Positions 51,700 through 63,073 of a DNA stretch of 64,000 nt are shown here, in pieces. The stretch spans positions 46,265,212 through 46,329,211 of the forward strand of contig NC_080680.1 in NCBI RefSeq assembly GCF_030445035.2. Reading direction: 5' to 3'. The notes below the pieces were generated by a model that ran no database searches, was not told the DNA's origin, and saw only the letters and a program-made list of their open reading frames with translations. This DNA comes from Dasypus novemcinctus (taxonomy: Eukaryota; Chordata; Mammalia; Cingulata; Dasypodidae). Within the stretch, counting starts at the first letter, position 1. Every line of letters starts with the position of its first letter. Made by a program: the position numbers and the translations under genes.

Positions 51700-52030
51700 G
51701 ACTTCCAAGCAAGGCAAGGATATAAAAAACTGCAGCTTTGCTGTGTTCACTGGAAGACTCATTCTGGAAGCCCTCAGCTGCCACATAAGGAATCTGTCTA
51801 CTCTGAGGGTGCCAGGCTGTGAGAAAGCCCAAATGAATCCACATGGAGAAACCACCCATAGAAGTCTGGAGACCACTTGACGAGAGCAGTGCTTCTGCCC
51901 CTTGCTGTTCCAGCTGCAGCCACCTGGTTGTACCTCCATGAAACCCCTTGAGCCAGAACCTTCCAAATCAGCCTTTTCCAAACTCCTGACCCGCAGAAAC
52001 CATAAGAGACTATAAAATGATTGTTGTTTT
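51700..52030 (+). mobile_element. LTR-like fragment
   Basis: AGACTCATTCTGGAAGCCCT, CAGCTGCCACATAAGGAATC, ACATGGAGAAACCACCCATA, then ATGATTGTTGTTTTAGAC resembles a MaLR-type LTR in forward orientation. Tentative. Confidence 0.4.
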
Positions 52031-52109
52031 AGACAATGAAAGCAAGAGATGATGGTGGCTTTATGCTTGTTTTGAAGTAGTACATATAATGAGAACTAGT
52101 TGGGTTCTG

Positions 52110-53720
52110 AATATATACATATATTTTTTTTCCGGAACAATTTCAAGCATACAAAAAATTTGCACGTATAGAGCAATGAACCTTTTACCTGAATCATTTG
52201 CAAAACCTCATCACCCCTGAATACTTTAATAGGTATTTGTTACAAACTGTGACATTTTTGCATAATCACAATACAATTTTCAAAATCAGAGAAATAACAT
52301 CCATACATTAATAAATGTTCCAATAATTTCCTTTATAGTAAAAGGATCCAGTTCAAAATCACACAAAGCATTGAGTTGTCATGTCTCCTTATTCCCTTTC
52401 AATCTGACAGTTACTTAGCCTTTCCTTGATTTTTATGACCTTATCCTCTTGAAGATTACAGGCAAGTTAGTTTGTAAAATATCCATCAGATTGGGGTGTC
52501 TCTTCTTCCCTCATGATTTTATTCAGGTTAGACATCTTTGGAATGAATGTCACAGAAGTGGAGCTGTGTTCTTCTTGTGTTCTATCAGGTGGCATATGAT
52601 TTCAATGTGTTGCATTACTAATGTTGTTAAATTTGATCATCTGATCAAGGTCATGTGTGTCAGGCTTCTCTCCTTTAAAGTTACTCTTTTTTCACTTGTA
52701 ATTAATAAGTATTCTGTGAGAGGTTAATGTGAGACTTTGTAAATATCTCATACTTCATCAAACTTTAAACGTATTCATTTATTATTTATATCAGTATGAA
52801 CTCATGGGTTCCTATTTTATTAAATGGATTATAACCCAATGTTATCATTATTCATTTTGATGCTCAAATCATTGCAGATTTGGTCAGGTGAATCTCTTTC
52901 AATCTGGCATCTCTATCTCTTTCAAGCTAGACATATCTCCATTATTTTTGAGCATTTCTTTGCTTTCTGGCAATCAGCCATTTCTCCAAGTCACCCTGGT
53001 TCCTTTTAGCAGAAAATGGCATTTAGAAACCCAGGTCTGTGAGCTAAGTGTGCTCATTACTATTAGTGTGTTACTACTTTGAGGACTTCTCAGAGGACAG
53101 AGTTAAGTAAAAAGTAAACATATGTATATATATTTGTTTACACAAACATATTTTCACTTATTTCTGTATCTAAGTATTATTGAAAACCATGACTTCACAC
53201 TGATATCTCCAATTCCAGTATAACATCATGGGATTGATTTCTATTTTCTCCCTCTTTGTATTTGTAAATCTTCTCTCTGATGGTGAGAACATGACACTGA
53301 TGTCCTCCATGTGTTTATTTATATGATCAGTCACCCTGTATACAGCCAATCTCCCATCACCAATTGCCTACCCCTTCTCTGTGCAAGTGCTCTTCTCACT
53401 CCACTTGGGTTCACGACCCTGTGCTGAACCATCCTCTTCCACCCTCAACATGTGTACACCCTTCTCACCCTAATGTTGGCTCTGACATTTTATGCTGGGC
53501 CACTCCTAGCACCCACAACCTTCTCATCAATTTTTGGCTCTGACGCCACACCCAAGCCACTTACCTATGTAGATATCCTGCTCACCCTCCTCAGGTGCCA
53601 ATCTCCTGGTCCAGGTTATACGATCCTCCCTATAGGAATGTCTTCCTCATCCCATTTGGCCTCTAGCGCTTTGTGCTGGGCTGCCTTACTTCACAGAGGC
53701 CCTTTCCATGAATATATTTT
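52110..53720 (-). mobile_element. Old L1MC-like 3' UTR
   Basis: GAACAATTTCAAGCATACAA, CACCCCTGAATACTTTAATA, CAGATTGGGGTGTCTCTTCT, GGCATATGATTTCAATGTGT, AAAGTTACTCTTTTTTCACT and TAATTAATAAGTATTCTGTG follow the order of L1MC/D 3' ends in reverse. 53290-53720 carries irregular repeats of CTTCTCACCC..TTGGCTCTGAC..TGCTGGGC type, explaining the 119-codon chance frame there. Confidence 0.65.
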
Positions 53721-53829
53721 TAATATAGAGCCATTAGGAGCTCCTGATGTATTAGATGTGGAGAGTGGAGAGTTTTCCCCTGAGCTAATGGAAAAACTGA
53801 ATTTTCATTAACTGATATTGGGAAGACTG

Positions 53830-54395
53830 TAGGAGAAACAGTTTTGGAGAGAATATTCAGATTGTGTTTTTGGACAAGTTAAGTTTGAGATGTCTGTTGA
53901 ACATTCAGGGGAAGAGCAAAGATAGCAGTTATGTGCACAAGCTCTTGGTTCATTGAGAGGTCCAAGCTAGAGATATAAATTTAGAAGTTTTCAGTACATT
54001 TACACTCATAAGATAATATAAACTCACATAGAGAGTGAGTTTAGATAGAGAGGAGAAAAGGTCTAAATTCTGAGCTCTGGAGTTCTCCAACATTCAGAGG
54101 CTGACGACTTGAGGAGGAAACAGAGAAAGAAATTCAGTTAGGAAGAAAACCAGGAGAGTGTGATATCATAGAAGTAAAGTGAAGAATATGTTTCAAGAAA
54201 GAGGGAGTGCCTAAATGAGTCAAATTCTACTGATAGGTAAGCCTAAGGACTGACTGAAGATTATCTCTGATTGTCCAAAAAAAATCTTACAAAAGATTAT
54301 TTTTCATTATAATTTATATATGAAAAATATGAGAATAGTTCTGTCCAAGGTCACATAGCTGTTCATCAGCTGAATTACTGGTTTAAAAAGTGGTG
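53830..54395. other. Intergenic, no recognised feature
   Basis: AT-rich sequence without an assignable repeat or coding signal. Confidence 0.35.
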
Positions 54396-54397
54396 TG

Positions 54398-54500
54398 TGG
54401 GAGCAGATGTGGCTCAAGCAGTTGAGTGCCCACCTACCACGTGGGAGGTCCTGAGTTTAGTTTCTGATGCCCCCTGAAAAAACAAAAACAAAAGAAGTGA
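54398..54500 (+). mobile_element. DAS-related SINE fragment
   Basis: GGGAGCAGATGTGGCTCAAG, CAGTTGAGTGCCCACCTACC, ACGTGGGAGGTCC, then an A-rich end: a short old DAS. Confidence 0.75.
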
Positions 54501-54512
54501 AAGACCCAACTC

Positions 54513-54605
54513 AGGGAAGTCAATGTGGCTCAGCAGTTAAGTGCCAGCTTCCCACAAATAAGGTCCAAGTGCAATCTCCGGTACCTGGTACCTCAAAGAA
54601 ACTTT
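54513..54605 (+). mobile_element. DAS-related SINE fragment
   Basis: AGGGAAGTCAATGTGGCTCA, GCAGTTAAGTGCCAGCTTCC, then CAATCTCCGGTACCTGGTAC: a second short DAS-like copy in tandem with the first. Confidence 0.7.
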
Positions 54606-55301
54606 TTGAGGGAACTTCTGGGAAGATGGAGGATTAGAGAAGCAGAGAGATCACTTCTCTCCCAGAAAAAATGCCTGGAGGACAGTAGAGACTTTCTGGA
54701 GGGCTGCTCTGGGGCTCAACCCAGGAGAGAGAGAAGCAAAGGAAAGGCATCTCAGCTGACTGGAAAATCCCATGAGTAGAGCTACAAAAGCAGCAACTGG
54801 CACCCATTCTGCCACCTATGGAGCAAAGCAGTGTGTGGACTGCAGCCACTGTAGACTGCGGTGGCTGCAGACTGAGGGAGTTGCAGGGGTCCTCTTCCCA
54901 AAGAAAGCGAGGAGGGAGGGACACAGCCTACAGCAAATTAAGATTTTGACCGAGAACTTGGTCTGCTGCATGGAAGGGGTCACGCACTTGGAGGCTTGGT
55001 GATGCCTTGATACTGTTTGTAGGTCTGCTGGGACCTAAAAATAATTTGCCTTCTCAAATTACCCTTTTTCCTGCTCCAGGCTCTTGCTGAGGAGGCAGAG
55101 GGATAGAGGGTGTGGTCAGCCAAGGGAGGAGAACGGCTTGCAAGAAAGTTTGTTTGTGAGGCTTGGCCAGCCCTTGGATATTTCTTCTACATCTACCTCC
55201 CACCTGAGGAGTTACTCTGATTGCATTGTCTGAGCTGAGAGGTCTGCCAAAGAGCATTTTCTGCTGGCTGGACCAGAACAGTACTTGAAAAATAATAATG
55301 A

Positions 55302-55719
55302 GGGAAGCAGACTTGGCCCAGTGGTTAGGGCATCCGTCTACCACATGGGAGGTCCGCGGTTCAAACCCCTGGCCTCCTTGACCCGTGTGGAGCTGGCCCA
55401 TGCACAGTGCTGATGTGCACAAGGAGTGCTATGCCATGCAGGGGTGTCCCTGCGTAGGGGAGCCCGACGCGCAAGGAGTGCGCCCGTAGGAGAGCCGCCT
55501 AGCGCAAAAGAGAGTGCAGCCTGCCCAGGAATGGCGCTGCACACACAGAGAGCTGATACAACAAGATGATGCAACAAAAAGAAACACAGATTCCCATGCA
55601 GCTGACAACAACAGAAGCGGACAAAGAACAGGCAGCAAATGGACACAGAGAACAGACAACTGGGGCCCACGGGGGAAGGGGAAATAAATAAATAAATCTT
55701 AAAAAAAAAAAAAAAGAAA
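55302..55719 (+). mobile_element. DAS SINE, full length with perfect target-site duplication
   Basis: GAAAAATAATAATGA is exactly repeated at 55287-55301 and 55720-55734. The head GGGAAGCAGACTTGGCCCAG, B-box-like GGTTCAAACCCCTGG, the GC-rich body, and an (AAAT)n then A tail are all present. Confidence 0.95.
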
Positions 55720-56251
55720 GAAAAATAATAATGAAAGAGGCAAACAGGTGCCTTTACTGCTCCCCTCTCCAAGGTCCCTTGGAAACTTGTCTGTACCTTT
55801 TCCTGGACCCTTAGCCCCAGTTTGCACAGTTAAACAGGACAATCCTAAATATCTAGAACAAGTTGAACTAAAGTCAAAGAACAGTGGTAGCACACAGCTA
55901 CTTAAGAGTAAATCTCTAGGCAATAGAGAGAAAGTGAACATCAGAATAAACCCAGCATCAGAATCAGATGCCTAGATATCACCCAAAAATTACAAGCCAT
56001 ACTAAGTAAAAGGAAGCTATGGCTCAGGAAAAGGAACAAATCAAAGCTCCTGATGAGACATAGGACTGGGAACAATTAATCAATGAGGTTCATAAAAATC
56101 CCCTAAATCAAATCATGGAGCTAAAAAACAACATGGTTAAAGAAATAAAAGACATTAAGAAGACACTGAGTGAACATAAAGAAAAATTTGAAATCTTGGA
56201 TAGAGCTGATGGGAGTGAAAGACACAATAAGTGAGATTAAAAACACAATAG

Positions 56252-56705
56252 AGGGAAGCAGATGTGGCTTAAGTGATAAGGCCTCCACTTACCATATGGG
56301 AGGACCCAGGTTTGATCCCTTGGGCCTCTTGGTGAAAAAGAAGAGAAACCGTGCCTGTGCAGTGAGCCAGTGCCTGTGTAGTGAGTTGAGTGCCCACATG
56401 GTGAGCCAAGTGCCCCCATGGCGAGCCAAGTGCCCACACAGCAAGCTGAGTGCCCACACAAGTGAATTATGCAGCAAGAGACCAAGGGGAGAGTCAAGAT
56501 GAAGTGTAGCAGAGACCAGGAATTGAGATGGTACAATTGACAGGGAACTTCTGTCCACATCAGAGGTCCCCAGGATCGAATCCCAGTAAATCCCAGAGGA
56601 GAAAGAGGAGAAAAGAAGACAAAAGAGAAATAGACACAGAAGATCACACAGCAAATGGACACAGACAGCAAAAACAGCAGGGCAGGGGAGGTGGAGGGGA
56701 AGAAT

Positions 56706-56762
<57 letters not shown>

Positions 56763-56770
56763 AACCACTA
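56252..56770 (+). mobile_element. Long DAS-type SINE with two tRNA-like modules and (GA)n tail
   Basis: The head GGGAAGCAGATGTGGCTTAA is followed by at least four imperfect ~20-bp units of TGGTGAGCCAAGTGCCC type (about 56355-56460). A second module has B-box-like AGGATCGAATCCCAG near 56571, then a purine-rich tail with about 27 GA units (56706-56759). The flanks AAAAACACAATAGA and AAAAATACAATAGA indicate a near-perfect target duplication. Confidence 0.8.
56706..56759. repeat. (GA)n microsatellite, about 27 units
   Basis: An uninterrupted GA run in the tail of the SINE. Such a long pure tract is likely to vary in length between individuals. Confidence 0.95.
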
Positions 56771-57671
56771 AAAAAATACAATAGAAGCACACAAAAGCAT
56801 ATTTGAAATCATGGAAGAAAGAATCAGCGATGAGGACAGAAAAGCTGAAATTGAAAAGGGAGAATAGAGAGAAAAAAGAATAGGAAAAAAATTGAGCAGG
56901 GAGCTGAATGACAGCACAAAGCTCACCAACATCTGAAACTTACGGGATACAATGAAGGCAATGCTAAGAGGGAAATTGTATTGTCCTAAATGCCTATACT
57001 AAAAAAGAAGAAAGAACTAAAATCAAAGACCTAATTGAACAACTAGAGAAACTAGAAAAATAATAACAAACCAATCCCAAAGCAATCAGAAAGAAACAAC
57101 AAATATAAGAGCAGAAATAAATGAAATTGAGAATCTTTTAAAAATAGAGAAAATCAACAAAACCAAAATCTGGTTCTTTGAGAAAATCAATAAAATTGAC
57201 AAAACCTTACAAAGAAAAAAAGGGAGATGTGAATAAATAAAATCAGAAGTGAAAAAGGGAAAGTTATGACTGACTCCACAGAAATAAAAAGGATCATAAG
57301 AAAATATTATGAGAAACTGTATGTCAATGAACTAGACAACCTAGATGAAATGGACAAATTCCTAGAAATGCACAAACAACCTACACTGACTCTACAAGAA
57401 ATACACAAAATCAACAAACAAATGACTCAATTAAAAAGTGGGCAAAAGACCGAACAGACATTTTTCTAAAGAAGAAATACAAAAGCAAATGACAAAAAAA
57501 AAACTTGAAAAAATGTTCAACATCACTGGCTATTAGGGAAATACAAGTCAAAGCTACAATGAGATACCATTTCATGCCTAATAGAGTGGCCAATATTGAA
57601 AAAACAGGAAACTACAAGTATTGGAAAGGATGTAGAGAGATAGAATTTGGATTGATACAGCCACTGTGGAA

Positions 57672-57965
57672 GGCACATTCAAAAAATATTAGGTCCCCAT
57701 ATACCCCCCACCCCCTTCACCCCACTCCTCCCCCCATAGCAACAATCTCCATCATCATGAGACATTCATTGCATTTGGTGAATACATCTCTGAGCACCGC
57801 TGCACCTCATGGGCAATGGTCCACATCATAGCCCACACTCTCCCACGTTCCATCCAGTGGGCCATGGGAGGACATAGAATGTCCGGTAACTGTCCCCGCA
57901 GCATCACCCAGGACAACTCCAAATCCCGAAAACGCCTCCACATCTCATCTCTTCCACCCATTCAA
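57672..57965 (-). mobile_element. L1 long-3'-UTR fragment without poly(A)
   Basis: From CATTCAAAAAATATTAGGTC to CACATCTCATCTCTTCCACC it matches 37955-38235 nearly base for base but lacks the T-rich terminus. It abuts the forward L1 directly. Its close similarity to the 37.9 kb copy suggests recent origin. Confidence 0.8.
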
Positions 57966-58149
57966 TTTTGCAGGTAATTTATAACCCAGCAATAGATAAT
58001 TAAAACAGACTTTTAATTCACAGGATTGTGCTGGGCAGTCTGGGTCCTATAATGGAAGCTACCTTTCAGGATAAAGCCTACACTAAGAAGAAACTTTCTG
58101 GGGGTAGAATTCAAATTCCCTAGCAAGAATATTAAGGGAAAAAATAAAA

Positions 58150-58620
58150 AGAAACTCTAGGCAAACATGGGGAACAGAACCACAGAGGGAGAGCTCAGAA
58201 AATACAAGGGCATATTTTTTAACGAGAGCCTCAGAGCTAAGACAATTTCATTATAATATTCATTAGGAAGAATAAATAAGGAAGAATATCTGAGAAAACC
58301 CTCAAAAAAGAAGACCAGCAAGGAGGGACTAGTCCTACAGTCATTAAAATACATTTTAAAAAGCTTTATAAAGGTTATAGAATAAGAAGGTAGTAATGTC
58401 ACAGAATAGAAAATCCATAAATAAATCCAGTTGCTTCTGGAAACTTAATATGTGATAAAGGTGACATCTCAAATCAAGGAAGGAAAAGAAGACCTTTTTA
58501 ATAGATACTGTTGGGATAAATGGGTAGGCAGTGGAGAAAAATACAATTATATCTGTTTCTCTACACTAGGATGAATTCTAAATGGATCAAAGATTTAAAT
58601 GAAACATTTTTCATGTTTTG
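58150..58620 (+). mobile_element. Very degenerate L1 ORF2 relic
   Basis: Joining short forward frames gives fragments like L1 ORF2 downstream of the RT (TSKEGLVLQSLKYI.., CWDKWVGSGEKYNYICFSTL). Many stops. Confidence 0.45.
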
Positions 58621-60165
58621 GCTTATATTTTCCTATGTATTTGTGTATATATATTTTAAATGTGGAAGTAAATAATTTTAGCAGAATGAACCTCATATTA
58701 CATTATTGTGTTTTAACAAGTCTTCTGTCACTCAATGATTTATTCTGGCAATTTCATGTGCCTTTAAATATTTTAATTTATCTTTTCTGGCTGTAAAGAA
58801 TTTCCCTGTATGTTATCAATCCCTTATAGCTGGACAGTCAAGTTCTTCTTTATTAAAGAAGGGGGAAAAAGGCAATAGAGACAGAGAAGCCATCTTTTCT
58901 AACAAGTTTTGGTTTCCAGACCCAAAGAGAAACATGGAGATTTTTGGAGAGGATACAAAAGAGAAATTGTGATTAAAGGGTTGACCAATAAGAAATAAAA
59001 AGAAAGCTTAAAGGAAGAAAGGTCATTTATACTGATGAAAAGAAAGTCGAACAGCAGAGGTGATTTATATTAACATTCCCCAAGCATGTAAAAGATTTTT
59101 CCCTACTTAAAACATGATTTCCAGTTTTTAGTAGAAGAATACTTTATATTGACCACCAGGAATTTCTATGCAAAAAAAATCCTATGAAGAGGTCAATGCT
59201 TCTCAATCTTTCCACAGAAGTAGCCTCAATCCTTGAAGTGAATTAACTGAGGGATACATGAAATGAGAACTTTGTTGAAAGTTTTATGTTTTATCTTCAA
59301 AACTCAAGCAAAGTTTGTATTCAATGTTTGTTTTAATATAAATAAAATATTTCAAATGATCTTTTATGGAGTTTAATTTTGTATCTAATGAGTCATAGTT
59401 ATGCTGAGTTTGTCTGTAGTTATGTGTACCCTAAATGGTCCTTCAATTTATCTTACCAAGTAGGAGTAAATAAATACTCAACGACTTGGTTGGACAGGCA
59501 GGTAACATAACTGGGTAAAGTAGGGCAGATGTAAGAAAATGGCACTGCAGTCAGCAACAGTGATATGAGGCAGGCCCCACTTAGTTCCTATGTCAATGGG
59601 GAATACAGAGTGAATGATACTGCCGAGCTTCAGCTGATTGTTTCCCTTGAAATGAAGACCTAATACGGCCTGCTCTTCTGGTTTTCTGAGAAGCTCTTAA
59701 ATAGGACTTTAAAGGAAAATATGCCAATTTTTAAATGTTAGCAACAAATTCAAATTGAAAAAACAAAATAGAACACTGGAGTGTTGAAACAAATTCATCT
59801 GTGGCCATTTTCTGGTCCTCTAGTGGATATGGTGGGTAGCCCCGAGCTCATGCTGAGGAATCTCTCCTGTTTTCTCTCGGGGTTTTCTCAGAAGCCAGGG
59901 AATGCCACGCTGTCCACACACCGGCACAACCAAAAATGCAGGGAGATTAGAGCCCCAAGGGTCAACTCAAACAATGGGACCAGCCAGTCAATGGGTAAAA
60001 GCCTCAACTTCCTATCATTTGGAGGGAAAATTCCAAGACATTCTACATTGTTACCAAGAGGTTTGCCAATAGGAGAAATCCCTGTTGCCCACTATGTTAA
60101 CCAGCTCATCTTTGTTGATTTTTCCTGGTGTCTTTCTCCCTTACTCTGCTTCCTGGGATCATCTG
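58621..60165. other. Intergenic, no recognised feature
   Basis: AT-rich sequence. A 132-codon plus frame at 59781-60179 resembles no protein I know and runs into the neighbouring LTR, so I treat it as chance. Confidence 0.4.
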
Positions 60166-60606
60166 TCTTAGTTTCCTAGGGCTGCTAACATAGTACCACA
60201 AACTGAATGGCTTAAAACAACAGAAATTTGTTGTCTCACAGGTCTGGAAGCTACAAGTTCAAAATCAAGATATCAGCAAGACCATCCTTTCTCTGAAGCC
60301 TGTAAGGTAGAATCTGTTCCATGAGTCTCTCTTGGCTTCTGGGAGGTGGCTTTCTGGCAATCCATAGAGTTTTTTGCCATGATCATCACACTGTGTTCTC
60401 TCCTCTCTCTGTCTGTCTCTGGGTCCGAGTCTACATTTCCTCTTCTTGTTCGGACACAAGGGCCCACCCTACTCTAGTATGACCTATTTTACCTTGCATA
60501 ATTCCATCTGTAACAAGCCTAATTCCAAATAAGGTCACATCCTAAGGTGCTGGGGATTGGGACTTCAACATATCTTTTTGGAGAACACAGTTCAACCCCT
60601 AACACC
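60166..60606 (-). mobile_element. MLT1-type MaLR LTR
   Basis: TCTTAGTTTCCTAGGGCTGC, ACCACAAACTGAATGGCTTA, AAACAACAGAAATTTGTTGT, CAAATAAGGTCACATCCTAA, GACTTCAACATATCTTTTTG and CAGTTCAACCCCTAACA are the reverse complement of an MLT1-like LTR, essentially end to end. Confidence 0.75.
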
Positions 60607-60911
60607 ATTCATATAAACACCCTGAACCCAAATATATGTCAGTATCTGCTTCCTTGCGAACCCAAACTAATGTACTATGTGCATTAAAACATTTTTTAAA
60701 AAAAGAAAGTACACAATAAACTGTTGACAGTGTGAAAAGGGAGTCTTTCACTTTTCATTTTATACATTTTTGCATTTTTTTTTTCCATGTACATGTATTA
60801 TTTAATAAAATACCAAATTCTGATGATAGGATTATGGGAACATCCTTGTCTTATATTTCTTCCTCCTCTTCTCTCTCTCTCTCTTTCTGCGTATGTTTTA
60901 TTTTTTTTAAA

Positions 60912-61315
60912 GATTTATTTATTTATTTATTTCCCCTCCCCCCCCCAGCCCCGGTTGTCTGTTCTCTGTGTCTATTTGCTGCATCTTCTTCTTTGTCTGC
61001 TTCTGTTGTTGTCAGCGGCACAAGAATCTGTGTTTCTTTTTGTTGCGTCATCTTGTGTCAATTCTCTGTGTGTGTGGCATCATTCCTGGGCAGGCTGCAC
61101 TTTCTTTCACGCTGGGTGGCTCTCCTTACGGGGCCCACTTCTTGTGCGTGGGGCTCCCCTACGCAGGGGACATCCCTGCGTGGCAGGGCACTCCTTGCGC
61201 GCATCAGCACTGCACATGGGCCAGCTCCACACGGGTCAAGGAGGCCTGGGGTTTGAACTGCGGACCTCCCATGTGGTAGACGGACTCCCTAACCACTGGG
61301 CCAAGTCCGCCGCCC
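60912..61315 (-). mobile_element. DAS SINE, full length with 18-bp target-site duplication
   Basis: TGTTTTATTTTTTTTAAA is exactly repeated at 60894-60911 and 61316-61333. (ATTT)n tail, typical body and head (GGGTTTGAACTGCGGACCTC.. GGCCAAGTCCGC). It lies 33 bp from the solo LTR. Confidence 0.95.
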
Positions 61316-61348
61316 TGTTTTATTTTTTTTAAACTAACACTACACAAT

Positions 61349-61819
61349 TGAAGGCGGCCGGCTGGCTGCACCTCGGGGACCGGTTCCTCCAGGGGAGAGG
61401 GCCTTCCTCACGCTGCCGGCGTGAGATATGGGTTGTCGGGGCAACTTCTCTGCCTCGCTCCGGGAACCGCCGCGGGGCCGCAAACCAGCTGTGGCGAAGA
61501 GGACCGCGCTACGAACTCACACGAACACCAGCCAGAAGAAACAGGAGACTTTATTGGGAGAGCCAGAGCGTGTGGGCTCATGCCCAATCTGCAGACGAGT
61601 TTGGGGAAGAGGAGGGGAAGGGGGAATATATAGGGATATGGTAATTTAGGGGAGGCACATGTGCCTTGGCCTTGCCCCATGACTCAGCACTCATGACTCA
61701 TCATGACTCAGCACTCCCAACTCATCATGACTCAGCACTCCTGACTCATCATGACTCAGCACCTATGACTTATCATTGTGATGGCACCCAGGCCCACAAC
61801 ACGGCCTAGGCTCCCTACA
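61349..61819 (-). mobile_element. Solo endogenous-retrovirus LTR with 6-bp target-site duplication
   Basis: On the minus strand the 471-bp element starts TGTAGGGAGCC and ends CCGCCTTCA (TG..CA). CACAAT flanks it on the + strand at 61343-61348 and 61820-61825. U3 contains a 24-bp repeat array (about 61680-61770) and a TATA-like TATATA at about 61626. An AATAAA at 61555-61550 marks R, and a GC-rich U5 follows. No internal retroviral genes are adjacent, so it is a solo LTR left by recombination. A 6-bp duplication is typical of class II (betaretrovirus-like) elements. The family is not identified. Confidence 0.85.
61680..61770 (-). repeat. 24-bp tandem repeat in LTR U3 with AP-1-type motifs
   Basis: TGACTCA occurs exactly at 61680, 61694, 61704, 61728, 61742 and 61752, with diverged versions at about 61718 and 61766. 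The spacing alternates 14 and 10 bp, so a 24-bp unit with two sites is repeated about four times. TGACTCA is the consensus AP-1 (FOS/JUN) binding site. An enhancer role is inference. Confidence 0.85.
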
Positions 61820-62017
61820 CACAATCGATAAAAAGGATCAAATATCTCTACACATTCTGATATGGAAATTTTTCCAAGACATATTAAGTTTTAAAAAGAA
61901 AGATGTAGAACGCTTTGTGAACCAATTGTTAATAGCTGCATTGAAGGAAGGGAGCTAGGTGGCTGGTGAACAGGGTTATCAGGCAGCCATACTTTTCACT
62001 GTCTGTCTTTTCATACC

Positions 62018-63073
62018 TGTAGCAGTTTGATATTCTTTATGAATTCCAAACATAGATATTGGATTATGTTTGTAAACTGATTTGTTCCCCTGGGCATATT
62101 AGATTGTATTAGATTCAGAGGTTTCACTTTTTTTTTAAATTAAATAATGATTAAGGCTTTGATTGGGCAACATAGTAGGACATTATGTCCCAAGGGGACG
62201 GAGACTCACAGAGAAAGCAACACAGCAGAGGAGTTAGCTGGAGTGTTTTGGATGCTGGAACCCTGGGAAGTAAACACACAAGAGAACACAGAGGAATAGA
62301 GACGGCTCCATAGACACTGCAGAAGTCCTAGGAAGAGAGAGAGCTTGAGAGTCTACAACTGACCTTGTGGAGAGACCAAAGCAGCTGAGTCCAGAGAGGA
62401 ACAAGCCCCAGGAGAGAGATGAGATATCCCAGCCTACAGCTTATATTGGAAGAAGCTGGGACCACAGAGCCTCAAGAGGAAGAGGGAGGCTGAACTCTTG
62501 CAGATGTCACAGCCATCTTGGTCCAACACCTGGCAACAGACTTTGGCAAGGGAAGTAACTTACACTTCATGGCCTGGTAACTGTAAGCTTCCTTTTTTTT
62601 TCCTCTCCCCTTCCTTGCCACCTGCCCCACCCCCCCAAGTTGTCTGCTCTCTGTGTCCGTTTGCTGCATGTTCTTCTGTGTCCACCTGTATTCTTATCAG
62701 CAGCACCCAGAATTTGTGTCTCTTTTTGTTGCGTCATCTTGCTGCATGAGCTCTCCACGTGTGTGGCACCATTCCTGGGCAGGCTGCACTTTTTTCACAC
62801 TGGGCAGCTCTCCTTTGAGGGCGCACTCCTTGAGCGGGGGACACTCCCGCGTGGCACGGCACTCCTTGCCCACATCAGCACTGCACATGGGCCTGCTCAT
62901 CACACGGGTCAGGATGCCCTGGGTTTGAACCTTGGACCTCCCATGTGGTAGGTGGACACCCTATCTGTTGGGCCCAGTCTGCTTCCCTGTAAGCTTCTAC
63001 CTCAAAATACCCTTTATAAAAGCCAACAGATTTCTGGTATTTTGCATCAGCACTCCTTTGGCTGACTAATACA
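62018..63073 (+). mobile_element. MaLR-like LTR interrupted by a DAS SINE
   Basis: It starts TGTAGCAGTTTGATATTCTT and ends CTTTGGCTGACTAATACA (TG..CA), with CCATCTTGGTCCAACACCTG, CAACAGACTTTGGCAAGGGA and TTATAAAAGCCAACAGATTT inside. About 650 bp after removing the SINE. Clear target duplications were not found. Confidence 0.6.
62592..62986 (-). mobile_element. DAS SINE, full length with target-site duplication
   Basis: CTGTAAGCTTC is repeated at 62581-62591 and 62987-62997. T-rich start, body GTGTGGCACCATTCCTGGGC, and head GGGTTTGAACCTTGGACCTC.. GTCTGCTTCC. It interrupts the LTR, so it is the younger insertion. Confidence 0.92.

Larger units (their letters stand above)
54607..57671 (+). mobile_element. 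L1 with two nested SINEs and internal deletions
   Basis: GGAACTTCTGGGAAGATGGA marks an L1 5' UTR. ORF1-type sequence occurs at about 55980-56250 and 56771-56940. The ORF2 linker between endonuclease and RT is at about 56945-57400 (TTGAACAACTAGAGAAACTA, AAATCTGGTTCTTTGAGAAA). It then jumps near 57400 to ORF2 C-terminal sequence (AAAATGTTCAACATCACTGG) and ends about 57671 in GCCACTGTGGAAGGC. The SINEs are at 55302-55719 and 56252-56770. No frame survives. Confidence 0.7.

Noticed and set aside
53452-53811. 119-codon plus frame with a signal-peptide-like start (MYTLLTLMLALTFYAGPLLA)
   Set aside because: It is antisense in an old L1MC-like 3' UTR with irregular CTTCTCACCC repeats. The hydrophobic start is coincidental.
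59781-60179. 132-codon plus frame
   Set aside because: No known family, no splice or promoter context, and it ends within an MLT1-type LTR.
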